The notes beneath the pieces are model-generated. The model was not told the origin of the DNA. It searched no databases and saw only the letters and a program-made list of their open reading frames with translations. Of a stretch of DNA of 64,000 bases, positions 37,144 through 45,460 are shown one piece after another (the first letter of the stretch is position 1; every line of letters starts with the position of its first letter). The position numbers and the translations under genes were made by a program. This DNA comes from Anaerolineales bacterium (GTDB lineage Bacteria; Chloroflexota; Anaerolineae; 4572-78; J111): the NCBI GenBank assembly GCA_020634855.1, contig JACKAU010000010.1, forward strand, positions 1-64,000. Direction: 5' to 3'.

Positions 37144-39208
37144 TTAAGGCCGAACCTCAACCTCTCCCAACGTATACTGCTCCGTCCCCACCTCGATCAC
37201 CAACTGATACACCCCCGGCGGCGTCACCGGATTGAGGTTGACATCCAGATCATGCCGAATGATCTTGGGCGCGGCCTGGTCGTTCTCGAACCAGCGGGCG
37301 GGCGGGTACAGTTTGAGCGCGTCGCCGGGCCGGTCGAGGCTGACGCCCCAGACGCCTTCCGGGCCGACAAGACGGACAGTTGGACGCTCCTCCGTGGTAA
37401 TCGGGCCATCGGCCGTCCAATACAGGATTACGTGAACCCAGCCCGAAGGTGGGTGAAACAGCTCATCTGTGGCCGAGACGGCGGTATCGGCCTCGTAGCC
37501 GACCAAGCGCAGACCGCCCGCAAACCGAGCCTCGACCGGCGTTGCTTCTGGCGGTAGGACATCGAGTTGGTAGCCGGGCGCGTATCCTTTGAGGGTAATG
37601 CCCGGCGGATACAGCTCCGTCACCAGCGGGTAACGGGCCGCCAACCACTGTTCTACCCGGCGTTCGGGGTCCGGCGCGTCGATGTGCGATTCGATCAACC
37701 AGACCACCGGGTGATCGCCGATGACGCCTTGCAGCGGTCCATCGAGTTCAGTCTCGGCGGTGACGGTGCTGAACGCAGCGTAAGTCTGGCCGGGTCCCTT
37801 GAAGTAAAATTGAAAGGGAAAGCGTACCCAATCGGGGTGAATGAGAATGGCATCATCGGCGCGGGCGTGTTGAGCCAGATAATCGACGCTTTGCCGCCAG
37901 GCCTCCTTGCTGGCCGGCATAGTCCACTGGCCGGGCAGCGGCAGCGCGGTTAATATAATGAGGCAGGCGGGGATGAGGTAATATAGAGGGTTGGCTGGTT
38001 GGTTGGTTAGATAGTTGGTTGGTTGGGTAGTGGGTTGGCTGGATACATGAATTACCGGTTGGGGCTTAGCCTCAGCCTTAGCCTTGCTCTTCCATTCCAC
38101 CCATTGGCCCAGCTTATCCGCCCCCCGCGCGGCCAGAATAAGCAGCCAGGGAACCATGACGATGAAATAACGCTCGCCGAAAAAGGCCAGATGGTTGCGC
38201 GTGAGAAGCAGGGTGGCGATGGCGAATGGAGTCAGGGCTAGGAGGGTGATCAGCAGGGTGGGGAATCGGTAATGGATAATTGATAATGGATAATGGATAA
38301 TTGGGCGGGGAGTGGGGAGATAGGCCAGCAGCGCGAAGAGGAGGACGAAGCTGGGCACAATCAGCGTTAAATAGTTGGGTAGAGGGGCTTTCCAGAGGGT
38401 GAAGGCTTGGAGCAGCGCCCAGCCGCGTTGAAGCATGCCGCTGAGCGCGTCGCCGGGAGTCGATTCGGCGGAAAAACGCCAGATGGCCAGCGCGATGGGG
38501 GCGAAAGCCAGGGCGATGATGACCCGCCGGCGGCTAATATCAACCACAGCCGCCACCGGCGCGGATAAGCGACGATTAGCCACAGCCCCAAACCGGGCAG
38601 CACAAACCCGGCGTAAAGATGGTGATACAACCCGGCGATGGCCGCCAGAACGAAGAGAATGAAGAATGAAGAATGAAGAATGATGAATGATAGTTGATGA
38701 TTGATGAATGAGGTTGGTGGTGATGGCTTTAGCCATTGGTTTAGCCATTTGAGGAAGGCCCAGATGGCTAGCGTGCTGAAGAAGACGGCGGGGGGCGTAC
38801 ATGCGGGCTTCTTGGGAGTACCAAATCAAGAAGGGATTGACGGCAATTCAAGGCGGCGCTGATTAACGCCACCCGCCGGTTGAACAGCAGCGCCGCCAGG
38901 CCGGCAACGACCGGCACCAGCAGGACGCCATACAACACCGACAGCGCCCGCACGCCGGCCTCGCTAAAGCCAATCTGGCTGCTCCAGCCTTTCAAGGACA
39001 GATAGTAAAGCGGCGGCAGTCGATCCTCAACCAGCGTAAACCCCACTTCCAGAATGCGCGGGACGCTCTGTTTGGCCCAATACACGCTCACCGCCTCATC
39101 AAACCACAGGCTGTGGTAGGTCAGGTGGGTTAGACGCAGCGCCAGGGCTATGAGGATAATGGTTAGCAAAGCCGGTCGATAGTTGCTCACAACCGGGCAT
39201 GCTACCAC
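37144..39208 (-). pseudogene. GT39-like membrane glycosyltransferase with C-terminal beta-sandwich domain, frameshifted
   Basis: Starts at 39208 with LLTIILIALALRLTHLTYHS then LWFDEAVSVYWAKQS; the Asp-Glu of LWFDEA is the GT-C signature. After a shift near 38850 comes NPFLIWYSQEARMYA, another motif of the family, with more shifts near 38795 and 38560. From 38560 to 37144 the frame is intact: several helices, then LAQHARADDAILIHPDWVRF and QPRVIWLIESHIDAPD-type periplasmic sequence, and a terminal beta-sandwich (LVGYEADTAVSATDELFHPP, GVYQLVIEVGTEQYTLGEVE) of about 130 aa. Short repetitive DNA sits in-frame at 38257-38310, 38648-38722 and 37985-38042. Confidence 0.7.
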
Positions 39209-39620
39209 AGCGCCGATAGCGGAGCAAACCCTTTAGCTACAACCAAGGAAAATAACCTCTAGCCGGGATACCAAAAGGCAGTGTGGGCAAAATTAGACGC
39301 CATTTGCGCCGACTATAGCCGTTGGTCGGAAATTTTGGCCTCTTTTTCGACGCCAAACGAGGCTTTTGAGAAAAATACCCCTCGGTGCGACGCTCACAGG
39401 TGGTTGTGCGAACAATTTGTTCCTATATTGACGCCGAAAACCGTTATCGTCGCCGTAAAAGCAGCGCCGGAGGGCTTAAAAGTGAGATCGGCGGCAAAAA
39501 TACAGCGGCGGCGCGGCCGATGGCCCTGCTGCGAAAAAAATAACCCCTTTCGGCGCGGCCAAAAGCCCTTTCTGTCTCAAAAACCGGTTTTATGATGGCC
39601 ACGGGGGTAGATAGAAAAAA
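39209..39620. other. Gene-free segment with decayed repeats
   Basis: No coding region I can support. The motif TTTTGGCCTCTTTTTCGACG followed by a GAGGCTTTTGAGAAAAAT stretch (39333-39380) is echoed after the tandem array at 39940-39990 in diverged form; GACGCC recurs every 40-100 bases. It looks like an old repeat family flanking the array. Confidence 0.4.
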
Positions 39621-39939
39621 AAGACGCTGATAGTGGAAATGCAAGACGGCCAACGCAAAAAAAAGACGCTGATAGTGGAAATGCAAGACGGCCAACGCAA
39701 AAAAAAGACGCTGATAGTGGAAATGCAAGACGGCCAACGCAAAAAAAAAGGGCCGATAGTGGAAAAAGACGGCCAACGCAAAAAAGACGCTGATAGTGGA
39801 AATGCAAGACGGCCAACGCAAAAAAGACGCTGATAGTGGAAATGCAAGACGGCCAACGCAAAAAAAGACGCCGATAGTGGAAATGCAAGACGGCCAACGC
39901 AAAAAAGACGCCGATAGTGGAAATGCAAGGCGGCCAACG
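39621..39939. repeat. Tandem array of about 40-42-bp units, eight copies
   Basis: Each unit joins AAGACGCTGATAGTGGAAAT and GCAAGACGGCCAACGCAAAA plus a variable A run. Eight units, the fourth shortened and altered (GGGCCGATAGTGGAAAAAGA), the last two with GACGCCGATAG. Unit length varies only through the A run (4-9 A). The long frames on both strands over this block come from the repeat and are not taken as genes. Confidence 0.9.
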
Positions 39940-40203
39940 AAAATTTTGGGCCTATTTGGACGCTGACAAGGGTTTTAGAAAATTTTGCCTCTGTTGCGGC
40001 GGCGTCAAAATAGGGTATTTTAGCGATCAACGGTCAACAATCGGCGATCAGCAGTCAGTTTCAGACAGGTCAGGATCGTCAAGGTTTACGTTGACTGACA
40101 AAGCAGCGCTTGGTTGCTCCCACAATTTGGATGTCCTGAGCCTTGCTATATTGACCAATCTAAGCTACATTGACCAGTAAATCAAAATTAGGAGACGGGG
40201 CGC

Positions 40204-42321
40204 ATGGAAAATTTAGAAACGCTACAATCTTTGATTGGTGACCTGCGGGCAGCAGGGGATGCTGAATGTGTGCTGGCCTTCCGGGCCGACGAGATCGAGC
40301 GCTGGCGCTGCGCCGAGGTCGCGGCGGCGGCGGAACAGTTGGCTCGCGGTTTGGTGGCGGCCGGAGTACAGCCGGGCGAGTTCATCCCGCTGCTGGCCCA
40401 CAATCGGCCCGAGTGGGTGGGTGGCGGTGCTGGCCATTATCGGCGCGGGGGCGGCCGTCTCGCCGCTCGATACCCAGATCACCATGGGGGCGCTAGAGCG
40501 GGTGCTGCACGACAGCGAAGCTCGCTTCATTTTACGACGACGGAGTACCTGAACCGGCTGGGCCAGATTAACCCTGATTTACGCCCGATCCTATTCGATG
40601 TTGAGCCGGACGATGACCGGAGTTGGCACACCCTGCGCGACCACAGCGATACACCCCTGCCCCGCGTTGGTCTCGACGATCCGGCGGCGCTTTTTATACG
40701 TCCGGGACAACCGGCGTTCCCAAAGGCGTCACGCTCACTCACCACAACCTGCTCTTTCAGCTTAAGGCCATCGAGGCGACTAACCTGGTTCAGCCCACGG
40801 ATCGGGCGCTGCTGCCGCTGCCGATGTACCATGTTTACCCCTTTACCATCGGCACCCTGACGCCGCTAACCTTGCGGGTGCCGATCATACTGCCCCACGC
40901 CCTGACCGGCCCCCAAATCATTCGGGCCTTGCGTGAGGGCGAGGTGACGATCATCATCGGCGTGCCGCGCGTCTATCGGGCGATTTATGACGGCATCGAG
41001 GCCCAGATCGCCGGGCGCGGCAAAATCGCGGCGACGCTGTTCAACGGCGTTTTGAATGCGAGCAACGGCCTGCATCGCCGGGTGGGCTGGCGCGTCGGCC
41101 AGAAACTATTTTCCCCGCTGCGAGCCGTGGCCGGTCCCCATTTGCGCCTGCTGACCTCCGGCGGATCGGCGTTGGCCCCGGACCTGGCCTGGAAGCTACA
41201 AGGGTTGGGTTGGGATATCGGTATTGGGTACGGATTGACCGAAACTTCGCCTATCTTGACGATGAATCTGCCCAACGATGAGGTTCCCCGGCTGGGGAGT
41301 GTTGGCCCTGCCGCTGACCGGCATCGAGATCCGGATCGATGAGACGGTTCAAGCCGAAGGGGAGACGCCGGATCGCAATAACGGCGATGGCCCGGTCGAG
41401 GGGGAAATTTTGGCGCGAGGGGCCAAGTGTCTTCACCGGCTATCGCAACCTGCCCGACGAAACGGCCCACGCCTTTACCGAGGATGGCTGGTTTAGGACG
41501 GGCGACCTGGGCTATTTCGATGAAGCCGGTTATCTGTACATCAGCGGGCGAGCCTCGACGTTGATTGTGCTGGAAGGCGGTAAGAAGATTCAGCCGGAGC
41601 CGTTGGAGGAGGTCTACCAGCAGCACCAATTTATCCGGGAGATTGGCATTCTGTACGAGGATAATCAACTGGTCGCGCTGATTGTGCCGGAAATGGCGGA
41701 GGTCAACCAGCACCGCAACGGCGATGTTGAACAAGCCATCCGCGAGGCGGTCACCGAGCGCTCGCAGGCGGTGGCCTCATACCAGCGATTGACCGATTAT
41801 GCCACCACCACCGAGGCGATTCCCCGTACCAACCTGGGCAAAATCCGGCGGCACTTGCTGGCCAAAAATTATGAATTAGCCCAACAGGGCATCCAGGCCG
41901 AAACTCAGGCGACCGGGCCGCTGCCCATCGAGGATATGTCGGAGCGGGATCAGGCGTTGCTGGCCCAGCCGGGGTGCGGCAAGTGTGGGATTGGCTGGCC
42001 GGCCGCTATGCCGATAAGTCGCTGACGCCGGATACCAGCCCGCAGCTCGATCTGGGCATCGACTCGTTGGAGTGGTTGACGCTGACGCTGCAAGTCAATA
42101 ATCTGACCGGCGTTGAGTTGAGCGATGAGGCTATCGGGGAGATCGGCACGGTGCGGGATTTGCTGCAAGCCATTCAGTCCGCTACCGAGGATGAACCGGC
42201 CGGCGCTTCGCTATCGTTAGCGGAGGCCGAGGCGATGTTGACCGACGAGCAGAAAAAATGGCTGAGGCCCTTGAACTCGGTTCAGCAAAGGCGCGGCAAC
42301 CGGAATGTTTATCTTGCTTAA
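40204..42321 (+). pseudogene. AMP-binding acyl-CoA/ACP synthetase with C-terminal carrier domain, frameshifted
   Basis: ATG 40204 follows GGAGACGGGG. Adenylation motifs run through several frames: YTSGTTGVPKGVTLTHHNLL (A3, needing a shift at 40692), LPMYHVYPFTIGTL, LRLLTSGGSALAPDLAW, IGYGLTETSPIL (A5), DGWFRTGDLGYFDEAGYLYI (A7), and IPRTNLGKIRRHLL (A10 Lys). Then a carrier domain reads LDLGIDSLEWLTLTLQ with the phosphopantetheine Ser, in the place of a canonical GxDS. Shifts near 40420, 40530, 40690, 41305, 41430 and 41975. Repaired length is about 705 aa. Its end overlaps the PlsC gene by 17 bases; in the repaired form these may be one protein like the bifunctional Aas. Predicted job: activate fatty acids and load them on its own carrier for transfer to lysophospholipids. 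Confidence 0.75.
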
Positions 42322-43051
42322 AGGGTTAGCCCGGCTCTTGTTCCGGCTTGAAGCCCACGGGCTTGAAAATCTCCCTCGTGATGGGAATTTTGTGTTGACG
42401 CCTAACCATTCCAGCATGCTCGATGCGCCGATGGTGGCCGCGGCTTTGCCTCTTGAGCAACTGCGGCGTACCACTTGGATTGGCGGCCAGGATGTGATGC
42501 TCCAAAATCCGCTGATGCGATTGGTCAGCCGGTTAGCCCAAGTGCTGCCTATCGACCGTTTTGTGAGCGGAACAGGGGTGCGGGAGATGGCGTTGGCCGT
42601 GGCCTCGCTGCGGCAGGATAATAATTTAGTCTGGTTTCCCGAAGGACGGTTGTCTCGGACCGGTAAGATGCTGCCGTTCCGGGAGGGCATCGGCATGGTG
42701 GTGGAGCAGGCCTCGACGCCGATTGTGCCGGTTTATATTCAGGGTACGCGTGACGCCATGCCGCCGGATCAGGCCCTGCCCAGCTTGAAGCCGATCAGCG
42801 TCACCTTTGGCCCGCCCTGTGATCCCAATGAATTGGCCGCCCAAGGTGAGGGCGAGTTAACCGCCACCCGCTTGGTGAGCGCCCTCCAGACGCAGGTTGC
42901 CGCGCTGATGGAACAGCCGCAGCACACGCAGCCTCGCCACCTTACCAAAGGGATGGTTCTGGCCCCTATCGCGCTGGTCGGGGTGGCGTTCGCCGCAATG
43001 GCCGGACTAATTTGGTGGCTGCTGAAAGGTGGCGGGCGGCGTAATAGTTAG
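42305..43051 (+). CDS. PlsC-type 1-acylglycerol-3-phosphate acyltransferase domain protein
   Basis: 248 aa. The NHxxxxD motif is LTPNHSSMLDAPMVAA, the second block is LPIDRFVSGTGVREMALAVA, then WFPEGRLSRTGKMLPFREGI (FPEGR) and TPIVPVYIQGTRDAMP. A hydrophobic helix near the N-terminus and one at the C-terminus (MVLAPIALVGVAFAAMAGLI) anchor it. It overlaps the synthetase-carrier gene, a pairing known from Aas-like systems. Its stop codon lies inside the 9-bp target duplication of MITE copy B. Confidence 0.9.
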   Translation: MFILLKGLARLLFRLEAHGLENLPRDGNFVLTPNHSSMLDAPMVAAALPLEQLRRTTWIGGQDVMLQNPLMRLVSRLAQVLPIDRFVSGTGVREMALAVASLRQDNNLVWFPEGRLSRTGKMLPFREGIGMVVEQASTPIVPVYIQGTRDAMPPDQALPSLKPISVTFGPPCDPNELAAQGEGELTATRLVSALQTQVAALMEQPQHTQPRHLTKGMVLAPIALVGVAFAAMAGLIWWLLKGGGRRNS

Positions 43052-43053
43052 AT

Positions 43054-43278
43054 TTTGCTAACGGACACAACTTCAGCTTGACTGATATGGGCCTTCAAAA
43101 TTGCTGTTAAACCGATAGACCGCTGCTTGCCGACCGCTGACCGCCGAAAACCCGGCGCGCTTGTTAAGTTCAGCCGTCACCGGTCGGCGGTCTACCGTCT
43201 GTGGTCTGCGGTCCGGTGGCCAAACGGCGGCTTCGTAGGCTAATTCCCGGTCAAATTCAAAGGGTGTCCGTTAGCGAG
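43054..43278. mobile_element. MITE-like element, copy B (225 bp)
   Basis: Same ends as copy A (TTTGCTAACGGACAC / GTGTCCGTTAGCGAG), flanked on both sides by TAGTTAGAT (43045-43053 and 43279-43287), a 9-bp target duplication. The last about 35 bases (GGTCAAATTCAAAGGGTGTC) are identical in both copies; the middle differs by about 30 bp in length. The element separates the acyltransferase stop from the next gene by only a few bases on each side. Confidence 0.85.
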
Positions 43279-43294
43279 TAGTTAGATTTAGGTT

Positions 43295-43967
43295 ATGGAT
43301 GTGTTGGCTTTTCCTCTTTCTTTATGGCAGCCACCTGAACCGGTGTCGCTGTGGGAAATTGTGATAGCGTTCTTTAACAGCAACGTGCAAGCCTTTACCG
43401 TGGCGTTAGAAAGTCCTAATCGAAATCTCTTGGTGCTGCAAATTGTGGCTTTGGCCGGCTTTTTCGGAAGCTATCGGACAGTGTGTGGCGCTGTTTGCCA
43501 ATCGAGTCAGTCCCCTGCGGTTCGTCATGAGTTTGGGGGTCTCGGTCGTCTTCTTTATCTTGGGGTATCTGGTTTGGGTCGTTTCGTTGTGGTTGGTGGC
43601 CGATTGGATTTTCAATCGACACGTGTCGTTATGGCTGGCCGGCGCGGCGGTGGGCTTGAGTTATATTCCGCTGATTTTTAGTTTTCTGGCGTTGATGCCG
43701 TATTTTGGCTATCCGGTGTTGCGCCTGTTGAATGTGTGGGCGGCGGTCGCGCTGGTTAATATCCTCCGGTTTTCGTTTGAGTTTGAGGTCTGGCAGGCCG
43801 TGCTGTGCGCCGCGATTGGATTAGGGATTATTTTTGCCCTGCGGTTAACTATCGGCAAACCGGTTTTGTGGTTAATGCGCAGGTTGCGCAACGCGGCGGC
43901 GGGTAAGCCATTGCAGCTTGATCTGGCCAAGATATTTTACTCAAATGAAGCTAACGACGAGGAATAG
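43295..43967 (+). pseudogene. Small polytopic membrane protein of unknown family, one frameshift
   Basis: ATG 43295 opens MDVLAFPLSLWQPPEPVSLW, with a one-base shift near 43470; the second frame continues AIGQCVALFANRVSPLRFVM and three to four more helices (SLGVSVVFFILGYLVWVVSL, LIFSFLALMPYFGYPVLRLL, AVLCAAIGLGIIFALRL). The end is basic and polar. About 223 aa when repaired. The pattern recalls Yip1-like membrane proteins but I cannot be sure. The next gene starts inside it at 43945. Confidence 0.5.
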
Positions 43968-44925
43968 GGGCGGCAGCGGTGTTAAGCTTAGATCCGATCT
44001 CTATACAATTCTGTTGATTATCCTCCTCTGGTTTTTGCTGTCGGCGATATCGGCGCCGTTTGAGGCGCTCGGTTGGTGGGCCGGTTGGTATGGCGGGGAG
44101 GTCGAGCCAACAGTCGATACGCCGTCCGCGCCGGTTCGCCGGTCTCCAGCACTCAACGTTAGCCACTACATTGTCTTCTTAACCGGTATTGCCGGCGCCG
44201 AACAAGAGGTTTACCTGCCCCGCGAAAAAGAGTTTCTCAGACGGGTAGCCGATAAGGTCACCGGGGCGGTTATCGTCGATGACATCTTTCCCTACTCGGT
44301 GATCAATCGAGCCTTGACCCACCAGCGCTTTTTTGCCTGGTTTTGGCGTTACACCGTCCGGCGCAAAGAACGCGGCGGTTGGGGCGGCTTCCTCATCAAC
44401 TTCCGCAATCTGTTTCAAGTGGCGGTTTCGGCCGACTTTCGCTACGGACCGATGTATAATCAGGGCAGTACGGCCTTGATTCTCAGAAGCCTGAAACGGT
44501 ACGGCTACGTGGTGGGGAGCGGCATCCCGGTGGTGCTGATCGGTTACAGCGGCGGCGGACAGATTGCGCTCGGCTCGGCCACTTACCTCAAACGCCAATT
44601 AAAAGCCCCGATCTATGTGATTGGTTTGGGCGGGGTGATGTGTTCTGATGTGGGGTTAGAGCATATCGAGCATCTGTACTACATTCGCGGCCGGCGCGAT
44701 ACGGTTCATCTCATCGGCCCAATCTTCTTTCCCGGCCGCTGGCCGATGATGTCCGGCTCCTATTGGAACCAGGCCAAGGCCAACGGCAAAATCACGGTCA
44801 TCGATATGGGCCAGATGCGCCACAACGGGCCTGGCGGCTATCTGGATGACGACAGCTTCACGGAGAACGGGCAAAGCTACCTTGATACCACCGTGGCGAC
44901 GATTGTCGGAATTTTGAGTCATTGA
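43945..44925 (+). CDS. Membrane-anchored alpha/beta hydrolase-like protein
   Basis: About 326 aa. ATG 43945 overlaps the previous gene by 23 bases. An N-terminal helix (LYTILLIILLWFLLSAISAP) is followed by an alpha/beta region with a nucleophile elbow VVLIGYSGGGQIALGSATYL (G-x-S-x-G), an acid candidate in the LIGPIFFPGRWPMMSGSYWN region, and a His candidate in IDMGQMRHNGPGGYL. The substrate is unknown; lipid-related neighbours (synthetase, PlsC) make a lipid esterase possible. Confidence 0.7.
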   Translation: MKLTTRNRGGSGVKLRSDLYTILLIILLWFLLSAISAPFEALGWWAGWYGGEVEPTVDTPSAPVRRSPALNVSHYIVFLTGIAGAEQEVYLPREKEFLRRVADKVTGAVIVDDIFPYSVINRALTHQRFFAWFWRYTVRRKERGGWGGFLINFRNLFQVAVSADFRYGPMYNQGSTALILRSLKRYGYVVGSGIPVVLIGYSGGGQIALGSATYLKRQLKAPIYVIGLGGVMCSDVGLEHIEHLYYIRGRRDTVHLIGPIFFPGRWPMMSGSYWNQAKANGKITVIDMGQMRHNGPGGYLDDDSFTENGQSYLDTTVATIVGILSH

Positions 44926-44946
44926 CCGCAGATTTGTTTGATAAAA

Positions 44947-44980
44947 AACGCTACGGAGATTGCTTTCTCGTAGCGTGTTG
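44947..44980. terminator. Hairpin between convergent genes
   Basis: ACGCTACG pairs with CGTAGCGT around a 13-base loop, 22 bases past the hydrolase stop and 30 bases before the end of the minus-strand gene at 45010. The tail is only modestly T-rich, so termination strength is uncertain. Confidence 0.6.
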
Positions 44981-45009
44981 TTGCTATGTTAGGTTGTAGC
45001 TAAAATCTT

Positions 45010-45214
45010 CTAAACGGCGGCTTGCTGCGCTCCAAATGACGCTGCCAAATTTTTCAGCGACTCCGGATCGACGTCGGCCAGCGCATCGAGCAGATCGACC
45101 GTCGGTTCAATATTAGCCTCTTTCAGGGCTTTCTCCGGGTTTTCCGCCAGAGACTGGGCGAACCCTTCTTCGGTGAGAATTTTGCCAATTAAAAGCTGTA
45201 AATCAGCGCGCTCA
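45010..45214 (-). CDS. Short protein resembling NHLP/Os1348-type RiPP precursors
   Basis: About 68 aa, reading (from the minus strand) ADLQLLIGKILTEEGFAQSL then AENPEKALKEANIEPTVDLL then DALADVDPESLKNLAASFGA. The pattern 'L..LL.KAL.D..F...L..NPE.AL.EA.L..T......L...D...L..LA' is that of the Nif11/NHLP-leader-like Os1348 and Franean1_4349 groups of RiPP precursors (from memory of those families). ATG at 45214 has AGAGG at good distance, but joining it to the frame needs one base in GCGCGC (45205-45210); without that the frame is open to about 45250 with no ATG. The core end is short and lacks Cys, which is unusual for a modified peptide. No modification enzyme is seen nearby. Confidence 0.5.
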
Positions 45215-45359
45215 TGTTTGTTAACCTCTTTCTCGTTCTCGGGGAATGAAATAATTCGTTAGAAAGATGGTAACACACTCAACAGGGCAAAACAATGTGA
45301 CTTTTGTCCCTCTCCACGTCTGGAAAAATTAGACGGTTTTTGCATTTGGGGCCAGGAAA

Positions 45360-45434
45360 TTAGACAAGATTTACACGATTTACAGGATTAAAATAATATT
45401 TAATCATCTTGTAAATCTTGTTAATTCTGTCTAA
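45360..45434. repeat. 75-bp imperfect palindrome
   Basis: Left arm TTAGACAAGATTTACACGAT continues through TTACAGGATTAAA; right arm TTTAATCATCTTGTAAATCT continues through TGTTAATTCTGTCTAA; the centre is ATAATAT. It lies between the RiPP-like gene and the peptidase gene. The remainder of 45215-45460 holds nothing I can name. Confidence 0.75.
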
Positions 45435-45460
45435 AAGCTCTCAAACTCCGTAACACCAAC

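Noticed and set aside
39281..39595. 104-residue frame on the plus strand
   Set aside because: Sits in the decayed repeat region, no ribosome site, no similarity, and its sequence mirrors repeat motifs.
39621..39939. Repeat protein encoded on either strand of the 41-bp array
   Set aside because: Unit length varies by single A residues, so no frame is kept, and the flanks show no start site or family resemblance.
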